NCBI RefSeq assembly: GCF_023074185.1 | Contig: NZ_JADPKY010000173.1 | Coordinates: 36,336 to 100,335, forward strand | Length of the DNA: 64,000 nt | Reading direction: 5' to 3' | Source: Bradyrhizobium sp. 132 | GTDB lineage: Bacteria > Pseudomonadota > Alphaproteobacteria > Rhizobiales > Xanthobacteraceae | Part shown: positions 44,172 to 53,597 of the stretch, piece after piece | How the letters are laid out: each line of letters begins with the position of its first letter | Numbering within the stretch: the stretch's first letter is position 1 | The notes under the pieces: model-generated | Told to the model about the DNA's origin: nothing | Databases searched by the model: none | The model's input: only the letters and a program-made list of their open reading frames with translations | Program-made: the position numbers and the translations under genes

Positions 44172-45518
44172 ATGAGCCGCAAATATTTCGGGACGGACGG
44201 GATCCGGGGCCGCGCCAACGGACTGATCACGCCGGAGCTCGCGCTCAAGGTCGGCCAGGCCGCAGGCCTTGCGTTTCAGCGCGGTGACCACCGCCACCGG
44301 GTCGTGATCGGCAAGGACACCCGCCTGTCCGGCTACATGATCGAATACGCGATGGTCGCGGGCTTCACCTCGGTCGGTATGGACGTGCTGCTGGTCGGCC
44401 CGATGCCGACGCCGGCGGTGGCGATGCTGACCAAGTCGATGCGCGCCGATCTCGGTGTGATGATCTCCGCCTCGCACAATCTGTTCGAGGACAACGGCAT
44501 CAAGCTGTTCGGCCCGCAGGGCTTCAAGCTTTCCGACGACGTCGAGAAGCAGATCGAGCAGCTGCTCGACGAGCCCATCGGCAAGCGTCTCGCACAGAGC
44601 GCCAGTCTCGGCCGCGCCCGCCGCATCGACGGCGTGCATGACCGCTATATCGAATTCGCCAAGCGCACGCTGCCGCGCGATCTGTCGCTCGACGGCCTGC
44701 GCGTCGTGGTCGATTGCGCCAATGGCGCCGCCTACAAGGTGGTGCCGGAAGCGCTGTGGGAGCTGGGCGCCGACGTGATTCCGATCGGCGTCGAGCCCGA
44801 TGGCTTCAACATCAACAAGGAATGCGGCTCCACCTCGCCGGAAGCCTTGTCGAAGAAGGTCCGCGAGATGCGCGCCGACATCGGCATCGCACTCGACGGC
44901 GACGCCGATCGCGTCATCCTGGTCGACGAGCGCGGCCACATCGTCGACGGCGACCAGCTGCTCGCGGTGATCGCGCAGAGCTGGAAGGAAGACGGGCGGC
45001 TGTCGCGGCCGGGCATCGTCGCGACAGTGATGTCGAACCTCGGGCTTGAGCGTTTCCTCAAGGGGCAGGGGCTCGATCTCGTGCGCACGCCGGTCGGCGA
45101 CCGCTATGTGCTCGAGCAGATGCTGAACGGCGGCTACAATCTCGGTGGCGAGCAGTCCGGCCACATCATCCTGTCCGACTATGCCACCACCGGCGACGGC
45201 TTCGTTGCCGCATTGCAGGTGCTTGCCGTGGTGCAGAAGCTGCGCCGGCCGGTGTCGGAAGTCTGCCACCGCTTCGATCCGCTGCCGCAGATCCTCAAGA
45301 ACGTCCGTCACAAGGGCGGCAAGCCGCTCGACGACACCAGCGTCAAATCGGCGATCTCCGACGGCGAGCAACGGCTCAACGGCCATGGCCGCCTGCTGAT
45401 CCGCTCTTCCGGCACCGAGCCGGTGATCCGCGTCATGGCCGAGGGCGAAGACCGCATCCTGGTCGAGGACGTCGTCGACACCATCGTTTCGGCGCTCGGA
45501 CAGGCCGCGGCGGCCTAG
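44172..45518 (+). CDS. glmM: Phosphoglucosamine mutase
   Basis: Interconverts glucosamine 6- and 1-phosphate on the route to UDP-GlcNAc, peptidoglycan and lipopolysaccharide. The 448-residue protein has the phosphoserine loop MISASHNLFEDNG (Ser101), metal loop ALDGDADRVILVD, sugar loop GGEQSGHIILSDYATTGDG and phosphate loop IRSSGTEPVIRVMAEG. The start at 44172 (MSRKYFGTDGIRG) is the family start. ftsH or folP, often beside glmM elsewhere, are absent here. Confidence 0.96.
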   Translation: MSRKYFGTDGIRGRANGLITPELALKVGQAAGLAFQRGDHRHRVVIGKDTRLSGYMIEYAMVAGFTSVGMDVLLVGPMPTPAVAMLTKSMRADLGVMISASHNLFEDNGIKLFGPQGFKLSDDVEKQIEQLLDEPIGKRLAQSASLGRARRIDGVHDRYIEFAKRTLPRDLSLDGLRVVVDCANGAAYKVVPEALWELGADVIPIGVEPDGFNINKECGSTSPEALSKKVREMRADIGIALDGDADRVILVDERGHIVDGDQLLAVIAQSWKEDGRLSRPGIVATVMSNLGLERFLKGQGLDLVRTPVGDRYVLEQMLNGGYNLGGEQSGHIILSDYATTGDGFVAALQVLAVVQKLRRPVSEVCHRFDPLPQILKNVRHKGGKPLDDTSVKSAISDGEQRLNGHGRLLIRSSGTEPVIRVMAEGEDRILVEDVVDTIVSALGQAAAA

Positions 45519-45614
45519 GCGCATCCCAGCCATCGACGATTGGCGGTGGTTTGGCCGCCCCGGTCATCGTAGTCAGGCCGTGCGGCGGTTCGCCGCGCCT
45601 GCCGGGATACTCCA

Positions 45615-46862
45615 TTGAACAAGCCCGTCGTCGTCTCCGAGGAAACGCTGACCGAGTCCGTCGTCGTCAGCGACGTGACGCCGGCGAAGTCGGCCGCAGG
45701 GCCGGCCTATGTCGTGCTTGCCGGCATCAGCTTCTCGCACTTCCTCAATGACACCATGCAGTCGCTGATCGCTTCGGTGTATCCGATCCTGAAGGACACC
45801 TACGCGCTCGACTTCGCACAGATCGGCATGATCACGCTGGCGTTCCAGTTCACGGCCTCGCTGCTCCAGCCAGTGGTCGGCCACTACACCGACAAAAAGG
45901 CGCAGCCCTATTCGCTGTCGATCGGCATGGCCTCGACCTTCTTCGGTCTCTTGCTGCTCAGCGCCGCCCACCAATATCTCGTCATCCTCGTCGCCGCCGC
46001 GCTGGTCGGTCTCGGCTCGGCAGTGTTTCATCCCGAATCCGCGCGCATCGCGCGGCTCGCCTCCGGCGGCCGCTACGGCTTTGCGCAATCGGTGTTCCAG
46101 CTCGGCGGCAGTTTTGGCACCTCGATGGGACCGGTATTGGCCGCGCTCATCGTCGTGCCGTTCGGGCAGGGCAGCATCGCCTGGTTTTCCTCGATCGCCT
46201 TCCTCGCGATCCTCATCCTCTGGCGCATCGGCCGCTGGTACGAACCGCAGATCAAGGCGAAGAAGACGGTCGCGATCGAGACCCATCCCGACGCGCCGAG
46301 CGCGCGTCGCGTCACCGTTGCGCTCCTCGTGCTGGTCGCGCTGCTGTTCTCGAAACAGCTCTACGTCTCGAGCCTGTCGAGCTATTACATCTTCTATCTG
46401 ATCGACCGCTTTGGCGTGTCGACCCAGGCGGCGCAGATGTATCTCTTCGTTTTCCTCGCAGCGAACGCGGTCGGCGCTTTTCTCGGCGGTCCCCTGGGCG
46501 ATCGCTACGGCCGCAAGATCGTGATCTGGATCTCGATCCTGGGCGCGCTGCCGTTCACGCTGGCGCTGCCCTATGCGGGGCTCTATGCGAGCGCGGTGCT
46601 CTCGGTGATCATCGGCCTGATCATCTCTTCGACGACGTCGTCGATCATCGTGTTCGCGCAGGAGCTGGTACCGCATCGCTTCGGCATGATCTCCGGCGTG
46701 TTCTTCGGCGTCGCCTTCGGCATCGGGGGCCTGGGCGCGGCCGTGCTCGGCAAGCTCGCCGACCACACCTCGATCGAGTTCGTCTACCAGGTCTGTGCCT
46801 ATCTGCCGGCGATCGGCCTGCTCGCGGTGTTCCTGCCCAAGCTGCCGCGGCACGTCCGTTAA
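45615..46862 (+). CDS. fsr: MFS transporter, fosmidomycin-resistance (Fsr) type
   Basis: A 415-residue major-facilitator protein with 12 predicted helices. ISFSHFLNDTMQSLIASVYP at helix 1 and VGHYTDKKAQPYSLSIGM between helices 2 and 3 are characteristic of Fsr-like exporters. The start appears to be a TTG at 45615 with a weak site; no ATG precedes the first helix. The substrate is presumed to be a small organic compound, and resistance to fosmidomycin is only inferred. Confidence 0.88.
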   Translation: MNKPVVVSEETLTESVVVSDVTPAKSAAGPAYVVLAGISFSHFLNDTMQSLIASVYPILKDTYALDFAQIGMITLAFQFTASLLQPVVGHYTDKKAQPYSLSIGMASTFFGLLLLSAAHQYLVILVAAALVGLGSAVFHPESARIARLASGGRYGFAQSVFQLGGSFGTSMGPVLAALIVVPFGQGSIAWFSSIAFLAILILWRIGRWYEPQIKAKKTVAIETHPDAPSARRVTVALLVLVALLFSKQLYVSSLSSYYIFYLIDRFGVSTQAAQMYLFVFLAANAVGAFLGGPLGDRYGRKIVIWISILGALPFTLALPYAGLYASAVLSVIIGLIISSTTSSIIVFAQELVPHRFGMISGVFFGVAFGIGGLGAAVLGKLADHTSIEFVYQVCAYLPAIGLLAVFLPKLPRHVR

Positions 46863-46991
46863 CGCATCCTGTCTTGCCGCAACGCGGCTTCATACAACGT
46901 TAGCAATTGCGACGTTCAGCCGCCGCATTTTTGCAGCGCTCTTGCCGCATCGGCGTGTGAGTTGAGAAAAAATCAACCTTAAAAATTAGGG

Positions 46992-47006
46992 TTAAGTGGC
47001 GCTTAA
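46992..47006 (+). promoter_or_regulatory. Candidate CtrA box
   Basis: TTAAGTGGCGCTTAA is an exact TTAA-N7-TTAA sequence, the CtrA consensus in alphaproteobacteria, about 85 bases upstream of the Omp31-like gene. It lies in an AT-rich stretch (TTAAAAATTAGGGTTAAG), which is unusual here and suits a promoter. Confidence 0.5.
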
Positions 47007-47045
47007 ACATTTGCTGGCATCGTCCGGGCCGTGAGTTTCCAGAAC

Positions 47046-47068
47046 GTGAGGCGCCGTATTTGCCTCAC
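47046..47068 (+). promoter_or_regulatory. 5'-UTR hairpin before the outer-membrane gene
   Basis: GTGAGGC (47046-47052) and GCCTCAC (47062-47068) form a perfect 7-bp stem with a nine-base loop, ending 20 bases before the ATG and just before the AAAGGA ribosome-binding site. A stem at this position could protect a long-lived porin mRNA. Confidence 0.45.
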
Positions 47069-47088
47069 CGGCCAAAAGGACGAAGCCA

Positions 47089-47916
47089 ATGCGTAGCGTT
47101 AAGTCTCTCCTTGCCGCGGGTGCGGCAACCCTGATGTCCTCGATGGCGTTCGCCGCCGACATGCCGATCGCAGCGCCCCCTCCGATGTACGCGCCCCCGC
47201 CGCCGCCCTCGGACTTCGGCGGCTGGTATCTGCGCGGCGACGTCGGCATGACCAACCAGAGCGCCAAGCGCATCGACAGTGCGACTGCGGCAGCGTTCCC
47301 GACCACGACGACGGGGCTCGGTTTCGACTCCTCGCCGCTGTTCGATCTCGGCGTCGGCTATCGCTTCAACAACTGGTTCCGCGCCGACTTGATCGGTCAG
47401 TACCGCGGCAAGGCCAATCTGCACGGTGCGGACAACGTCATTGCGCCCGGCTTCGTTGGCTCCAACAATTACAGCGGCAGCAAGTCCGAGTGGGTCGTCA
47501 TGGCGAATGCCTATGTCGATCTCGGCACTTGGTGGTGCATCACGCCGTTCATCGGCGCCGGTGTCGGCGGCTCCTACAACAAGATCAGCGGCTTCCGTGA
47601 CGACGGCGTGTCATACAGCCCGTTGCTGAACAACAGCGTCGCCTACTTCGCCGACAACGGGAAGTGGAATTTGGCCTGGGCGGCTCACGCCGGTCTCGCC
47701 TACAGGGTCAACCCCGGGTTCACGGTCGAACTGGCCTACAGCTACATGAATCTCGGCGACGCGGCGCCCGGCAACTACCGCCTGTTCGACAACAGTGCCT
47801 CCGGCCCGTCCACGATCAAGATCAAGGAGCTCACCTCGCACGATATCAAGCTCGGCGTGCGCTGGGATCTCAACAGTCCGCCGGCCTACATGCCGCCGCT
47901 CGTCACCAAGGGCTGA
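47089..47916 (+). CDS. Omp31-like outer-membrane beta-barrel porin
   Basis: A 275-residue outer-membrane protein. The signal MRSVKSLLAAGAATLMSSMA ends near FAAD, followed by a proline-rich spacer (APPPMYAPPPPPSDF) and barrel strands (WYLRGDVGMTNQSAKRI; LFDLGVGYRFNNWFRADLIG; DIKLGVRWDL). The spacer and GWYLRGDVG start are typical of Rhizobiales Omp25/Omp31. A CtrA-type box and a 5'-UTR hairpin precede it, and an intrinsic terminator follows. Confidence 0.9.
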   Translation: MRSVKSLLAAGAATLMSSMAFAADMPIAAPPPMYAPPPPPSDFGGWYLRGDVGMTNQSAKRIDSATAAAFPTTTTGLGFDSSPLFDLGVGYRFNNWFRADLIGQYRGKANLHGADNVIAPGFVGSNNYSGSKSEWVVMANAYVDLGTWWCITPFIGAGVGGSYNKISGFRDDGVSYSPLLNNSVAYFADNGKWNLAWAAHAGLAYRVNPGFTVELAYSYMNLGDAAPGNYRLFDNSASGPSTIKIKELTSHDIKLGVRWDLNSPPAYMPPLVTKG

Positions 47917-47946
47917 TCGTCAGCCTGATCGCTTTAGACTTCTTAG

Positions 47947-47974
47947 CGGCGCGGGATCATCCCGCGCCGTTTTG
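47947..47974 (+). terminator. Intrinsic terminator after the Omp31-like gene
   Basis: CGGCGCGGG, loop ATCAT, CCCGCGCCG and TTTTG form a perfect 9-bp stem with a short T-run, 31 bases after the stop. Confidence 0.88.
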
Positions 47975-48084
47975 CTTTGCGTATTTTTCATGGCTTCACC
48001 GCGACGAAAGTCCCCGGTGCAACCATTGGTTAAGGTTAACGGGCCATGATCACGAGCGAAAGTTCGAGTTCGATGGAGCGTTCG

Positions 48085-48963
48085 ATGCGTAGGCTTTGGT
48101 TGGCGGCGGCGATATTGGGGACGGTCTCTGCCGCGCACGCGGCCGATCTCTCTGACCTGCCCATCCTGCGCGGCAGCTTCACGGACGGACTGTCGAAGAC
48201 GTCCCACAACTGGGACGGTTTCTATGTCGGCGGCCAGTTCGGCTTTGCCACGACCGACGTCGATTTCAGTCACGCCCCAAAGACGATGACCGACTTCATG
48301 CTTCGCAACAGCATCCTCCAGGCGCCGGTCGGCGGCTGGGCGCTGCTGCCGAGTAACCACGTGCAGTCGACCGGGTTTGGCGCCTATGTCGGCCGCAATT
48401 GGCAGCTCTACGATGCGGTGTTCGGCGTCGAGGCCAATTACAGCTACATGAACAATCTGTCGAGCTCGGCGAGCGATTCCATGGCGCGATTGCTCCCTGG
48501 CGAAACGGCTCCGACTGGCCATACTTATACCTACGCCACCACGCTCGGTGGTGGTGCTGCGCTGAAGCTCAAGGATTACGCAACCTTTCGCGGCCGCGTC
48601 GGCTGGGACGGGGGCGACTTCATGCCGTATGCCTTTGCCGGCTTGGCAATCGGACGCGCCGAAGTTTCGAGATTTGCGACAGTATCCTGGCAGAAGTACG
48701 ATGACTTCGACGACGTCGTAGTCAACGGCGGCATAGCCACAACGGTTCATAGACATCTGCCCGCCGGTTCGGACACACTGTCCAAGACTGAGCTGCGCAC
48801 CAACAGCTTCATGTACGGATGGACGGCCGGTATCGGTGTCGAGTACGCGATCTGCGGCAACATCCTGCTTCGCGGCGAATGGGAGCATGTCGGCTTTTCG
48901 AACGTGAAGGACATCACGGTCGGCCTGAACAACTTCCGCGTCGGCGCTGGCTACCAGTTCTGA
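48085..48963 (+). CDS. Outer-membrane beta-barrel protein (Omp25-like)
   Basis: About 292 residues. The signal MRRLWLAAAILGTVSAAHAA is followed by the mature start DLSDLPILRGS and WDGFYVGGQFGFATTDVDFS, the usual opening of Omp25-type barrels. The last strand NFRVGAGYQF ends in Phe, as outer-membrane proteins do. The ATG at 48085 is chosen because GGAG precedes it and the signal begins there; in-frame ATGs exist at 48073 and 48046. It lies 169 bases after the Omp31-like gene, separated from it by a terminator. Confidence 0.85.
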   Translation: MRRLWLAAAILGTVSAAHAADLSDLPILRGSFTDGLSKTSHNWDGFYVGGQFGFATTDVDFSHAPKTMTDFMLRNSILQAPVGGWALLPSNHVQSTGFGAYVGRNWQLYDAVFGVEANYSYMNNLSSSASDSMARLLPGETAPTGHTYTYATTLGGGAALKLKDYATFRGRVGWDGGDFMPYAFAGLAIGRAEVSRFATVSWQKYDDFDDVVVNGGIATTVHRHLPAGSDTLSKTELRTNSFMYGWTAGIGVEYAICGNILLRGEWEHVGFSNVKDITVGLNNFRVGAGYQF

Positions 48964-49031
48964 GCCGTCCGCTTCCTGTTGACAGCCTTGTTTCCTCCTG
49001 ATGCTCTGTCGCTGAACGCGCGGGGGCAGCG

Positions 49032-49622
49032 ATGCGGATCTACGGCGATACCAATTCCGGCAATTGTCTGAAGGTGAAGTGGGTCTGCGACAAGCTCGCA
49101 TTGCCTTACCGATGGATCGAAATAGATACGCGCAAGGGCGAGACGCGCACGCCCCAATTCCTAGAGATGAACGGCGCCGGCCAGGTGCCAACCGTCGCCT
49201 TGGACGACGGTCGCACGCTGGCGCAATCCAATGCCATCATCCGCTATCTCGCACGCGACAGCGCGCTCGTTCCGCGCGATGCCTTCACGGCCGCCAAGAT
49301 GGACGAATGGCTGTTCTGGGAACAATACAGCCACGAGCCCTATATCGCGGTGTGCCGCTTCCAGCTCGTCTATCTCGGCAAGGACGCCTCCGAGCTCGAT
49401 CCTGAAAAGGTCAAGCGCGGCTATGCGGCGCTCGACCGCATGGAGCAGCATCTCGCCGGCAGCCGTTTCCTTGCTGGGGACGCGGTTTCGCTCGCCGACG
49501 TGTCGCTGCTCGCCTATACCCGCGTTGCGCATGAAGGCGGCTTCGATCTCAGCCGCTTTGCTGCCGTCCGCCGCTGGATCGCCGAAGCCGAGGCCTTTCT
49601 CAGGCTTCCCAAGGTGCGTTAA
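49032..49622 (+). CDS. Glutathione S-transferase family protein
   Basis: A 196-residue GST: MRIYGDTNSGNCLKVKWVCD, then GAGQVPTVALDDGRTLAQSN with cis-Pro, and the helical domain ending LADVSLLAYTRVAHEGGFDL. It resembles the GST at 32504 in design (SGN.KV; GQVP; AQSNAI/AESNAI). Its substrate is unknown. It is followed by a GNAT gene 25 bases later, probably in the same transcript. Confidence 0.9.
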   Translation: MRIYGDTNSGNCLKVKWVCDKLALPYRWIEIDTRKGETRTPQFLEMNGAGQVPTVALDDGRTLAQSNAIIRYLARDSALVPRDAFTAAKMDEWLFWEQYSHEPYIAVCRFQLVYLGKDASELDPEKVKRGYAALDRMEQHLAGSRFLAGDAVSLADVSLLAYTRVAHEGGFDLSRFAAVRRWIAEAEAFLRLPKVR

Positions 49623-49647
49623 GGCGCGCTGAGGCAGGAGTATCGCA

Positions 49648-50112
49648 ATGAACGCTGAATCCGTCTCCATTCGTCCGGCGCGCCGCGAGGATGTTGCTGC
49701 GATCGTCGCGATGCTCGCCGACGATCGTCTCGGGAGCGCACGCGAGCGCGTGGAAGATCCGTTGCCTGCGGTCTATTACGAGGCATTCGCGCGGGTCGGG
49801 CGCGATGAAAATCTCCAGCTCGTGGTTGCCGAGAGCGAGGACAGGGTGGTCGGCTGCCTGCAACTCGCGATCCTGCCCGGCATCAGCTCGCAGGGCGGTA
49901 TGCGCGGTCTGCTCGAAGATGTCCGCGTTGCTTCCGATTGCCGCAGCCGCGGCATCGGCGAACAATTGGTGCAATGGGCGGTGACCGAAGCGAAAGCGCG
50001 CGGCTGCAATCTGGTCGAATTGCTGACTCATCAGACGCGAACAGATGCGCAGCGCTTCTACAAGCGGCTCGGATTTACATCGAGCCACGTCGGCATGACT
50101 GTTCGCTTTTGA
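49648..50112 (+). CDS. GNAT family N-acetyltransferase
   Basis: A 154-residue acetyltransferase. It starts SVSIRPARREDVAAIVAMLA, and the acetyl-CoA segment is VRVASDCRSRGIGEQLVQWA followed by QTRTDAQRFYKRLGFTSSHV. The acceptor is unknown. It lies close behind a GST gene, which suggests but does not prove a joint role in detoxification. Confidence 0.9.
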   Translation: MNAESVSIRPARREDVAAIVAMLADDRLGSARERVEDPLPAVYYEAFARVGRDENLQLVVAESEDRVVGCLQLAILPGISSQGGMRGLLEDVRVASDCRSRGIGEQLVQWAVTEAKARGCNLVELLTHQTRTDAQRFYKRLGFTSSHVGMTVRF

Positions 50113-50270
50113 TGCAATGCGCCGCGAGCGTTGCACGATCAGCGAAATCGGATCGCGTGTTCGGTCATGTTAAGAGCTGATAAACTACCCGTTCGTGGTT
50201 CACGTGGAACCGGGAGCGAACGGTGCTACGGCAGCGTCTGCAACCGGGCTCGGTCGGTTCGGGGATTTCG

Positions 50271-50477
50271 ATGAAAAGCTATTCGATAATCAAGGTCGGC
50301 AACGATTACGTCGTGCAGGCCAATGACAAATGCATTTTGAAAGTTGGCAGCCGCCGCCGTGCCGCGCAATTGATCAGCGATGCCACGGGCTTGCTGAACG
50401 CGCTTGCAGTGGTCGAATCCCCGGATATCGCACCGGAGGCGCCATCACTCGCGCGTGAGGTCCCGGAACTTCCTTGA
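50271..50477 (+). CDS. Small hypothetical protein
   Basis: A 68-residue protein: MKSYSIIKVGNDYVVQANDK, then CILKVGSRRRAAQLISDATG and a proline-rich end. The strand-strand-helix pattern resembles small nucleoid- or stress-associated proteins, but no family is recognised. GGGG lies just before the ATG. The serC leader follows. Confidence 0.6.
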   Translation: MKSYSIIKVGNDYVVQANDKCILKVGSRRRAAQLISDATGLLNALAVVESPDIAPEAPSLAREVPELP

Positions 50478-50499
50478 CGACTCTTCCCGTTTCCCGTAT

Positions 50500-50556
50500 C
50501 AGCCGCGGCGGGACACCTCCCCCCAACGGGAGGCTTACTATCTGGAAGGGTAGACT
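50500..50556 (+). promoter_or_regulatory. serC leader (candidate structured 5'-UTR)
   Basis: CCTCCC (50516-50521) and GGGAGG (50528-50533) form a first hairpin. CTATC (50538-50542) and GGTAG (50549-50553) form a second whose loop and stem hold GGAAGGG, the ribosome-binding site of serC. A serC RNA motif is known upstream of serC-serA in alphaproteobacteria, and this position and layout fit it. Confidence 0.6.
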
Positions 50557-51729
<1,173 letters not shown>

Positions 51730-51743
51730 GCTTTCTTTCTTAG

Positions 51744-51769
51744 CCTCTCCCCGAACGAACGGGGAGAGG
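51744..51769. repeat. Hairpin between serC and serA
   Basis: CCTCTCCCCG and CGGGGAGAGG form a perfect 10-bp stem, 14 bases after the serC stop. It belongs to the CCTCTCCC family seen at 8410 and 37817. Lacking a T-run, it may modulate the serC:serA ratio without ending transcription. Confidence 0.6.
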
Positions 51770-51848
51770 GAGAAGAAACCGCTCCGAGACATCAACTTAT
51801 TCCGGTCGACGGCCGCCCTGGTTTCAGGGAAGGTAGAGGATTATCCCC

Positions 51849-53438
51849 ATGACTAAACCCAAAGTTCTCATTTCCGATGCGCTCTCTCCCGCAGCCGTGC
51901 AGATTTTCAAAGACCGCGGCGTTGAGGTCGATTTCCAGCCCAATCTCGGCAAGGACAAGGACAAGCTCGCCGAGATCATCGGCAATTACGACGGCCTTGC
52001 GATCCGCTCCGCGACGAAAGCGACCGCCAAGATCCTCGAGAAGGCCACCAACCTCAAGGTAATCGGCCGCGCCGGGATCGGCGTCGACAACGTCGAGATT
52101 CCCGCCGCCACGGCCAAGGGCATCATCGTGATGAACACGCCGTTCGGCAATTCGATCACGACCGCCGAGCACGCCATCACCCTGATGCTGGCGCTGGCGC
52201 GCGAGATTCCGCAGGCGGACGCTTCGACCCAGGCCGGCAAGTGGGAAAAGAATCGCTTCATGGGTGTCGAGATCACCGGCAAGGTGCTCGGCGTCGTCGG
52301 CTGCGGCAACATCGGCTCGATCGTCGCCGACCGCGCGCTCGGCCTGCGCATGAAGGTGATCGCGTTCGATCCGTTCCTGTCGCCGGAGCGCGCCAGGGAC
52401 ATCGGGGTCGAGAAGGTCGATCTCGACGATCTCCTGAAGCGCGCCGATTTCATCACGCTGCATACGCCGCTGACCGAGAAGACCAAGAACATCATCGATG
52501 CTGCCGCGATCGCCAGGATGAAGAAGGGCGTGCGCCTGATCAACTGCGCCCGCGGCGGCCTCGTCGACGAGCAGGCCGTGGTCGACGCCTTGAATTCCAA
52601 GCATATCGCGGGCGCCGCCTTCGACGTCTTCGTCGAGGAGCCCGCCACTGCGAACGTGCTGTTCGGTCACCCCAACGTGATCTGCACGCCGCATCTCGGC
52701 GCGTCCACCACCGAAGCGCAGGAGAACGTCGCGCTCCAGGTCGCCGAGCAGATGTCGGATTACCTGCTGACCGGCGCGATCTCGAATGCCGTCAACTTCC
52801 CCTCGATCACCGCGGAAGAGGCGCCGAAGCTGAAGCCGTTCATCACGCTCGCCGAGAAGCTCGGCTCGTTTGCCGGCCAGCTCACCGAGACCGGCATCCT
52901 CAAGGTCGAGATCACCTATGAAGGCCACGTCGCCGAGATGAAGATCAAGGCGATCACCTCTGCGGTATTGTCGGGCCTGCTGCGGCCGATGCTGGGCGAG
53001 GTCAACGTCGTGTCCGCGCCCGTCGTCGCCAAGGAGCGCGGCATGGTGGTCGACGAGATCGTGCGCGCCGCGCAGAGCGACTATGAGAGCCTGATCACCG
53101 TGACGGTCGCGACCGAACGCCAGGAGCGCTCGGTCTCCGGCACCGTCTATCACGACGGCAAGCCGCGCCTCGTCGACATCAAGGGCATCCGCGTCGACGC
53201 CGAGTTCGGCAAGTCGATGATCTACGTCACCAACGAGGACAAGCCGGGCTTCATCGGCAAGTTCGCAGGGCTTCTCGGCGACGCCAAGATCAACATCGCG
53301 ACCTTCCATCTCGGCCGTGTCGAGCAGGGCGGCGATGCCATCGCGCTGGTCGAAGTCGACGGCGCGGTGCCGGCCGATCTGCTCGCAAAGGTGCAGGCCC
53401 TGCCGCAGGTCAAGCAGGTCAAGGCGCTGACGTTCTGA
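51849..53438 (+). CDS. serA: D-3-phosphoglycerate dehydrogenase
   Basis: First step of serine synthesis, oxidising 3-phosphoglycerate. The 529-residue protein has the NAD-binding loop GVVGCGNIGS at 148-157, Arg and His of the active site in RIHCARGGLVDE-type INCARGGLVDE and ICTPHLGAST, an intervening domain, and a C-terminal ACT domain from about 455 (MIYVTNEDKPGFIGKFAGLL). The ACT domain points to feedback by serine or another ligand. An intrinsic terminator follows. Confidence 0.97.
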   Translation: MTKPKVLISDALSPAAVQIFKDRGVEVDFQPNLGKDKDKLAEIIGNYDGLAIRSATKATAKILEKATNLKVIGRAGIGVDNVEIPAATAKGIIVMNTPFGNSITTAEHAITLMLALAREIPQADASTQAGKWEKNRFMGVEITGKVLGVVGCGNIGSIVADRALGLRMKVIAFDPFLSPERARDIGVEKVDLDDLLKRADFITLHTPLTEKTKNIIDAAAIARMKKGVRLINCARGGLVDEQAVVDALNSKHIAGAAFDVFVEEPATANVLFGHPNVICTPHLGASTTEAQENVALQVAEQMSDYLLTGAISNAVNFPSITAEEAPKLKPFITLAEKLGSFAGQLTETGILKVEITYEGHVAEMKIKAITSAVLSGLLRPMLGEVNVVSAPVVAKERGMVVDEIVRAAQSDYESLITVTVATERQERSVSGTVYHDGKPRLVDIKGIRVDAEFGKSMIYVTNEDKPGFIGKFAGLLGDAKINIATFHLGRVEQGGDAIALVEVDGAVPADLLAKVQALPQVKQVKALTF

Positions 53439-53466
53439 TACGCCCACATATTCCGACCAGCGGAAC

Positions 53467-53500
53467 AACGCCGCCCTCTCGCGAGGGCGGCGTTTTGTTT
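53467..53500 (+). terminator. Intrinsic terminator after serA
   Basis: AACGCCGCCCTC, loop TCGC, GAGGGCGGCGTT and TTGTTT form a perfect 12-bp stem with a T-rich tail, 28 bases after the serA stop. Confidence 0.95.
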
Positions 53501-53597
53501 GGCTGGTAGGCCCCAGTAATTTCCCCGCCGCCTGCAAACTTTGTGTACCAATGGCGCCCAGGACGCTCCGTACCATCGTTCGAAAAGGGAGAAGACA

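Noticed and set aside
44100..45533. A minus-strand frame opposite glmM
   Set aside because: Covers the whole of a certain gene in antisense and shows no motif of its own.
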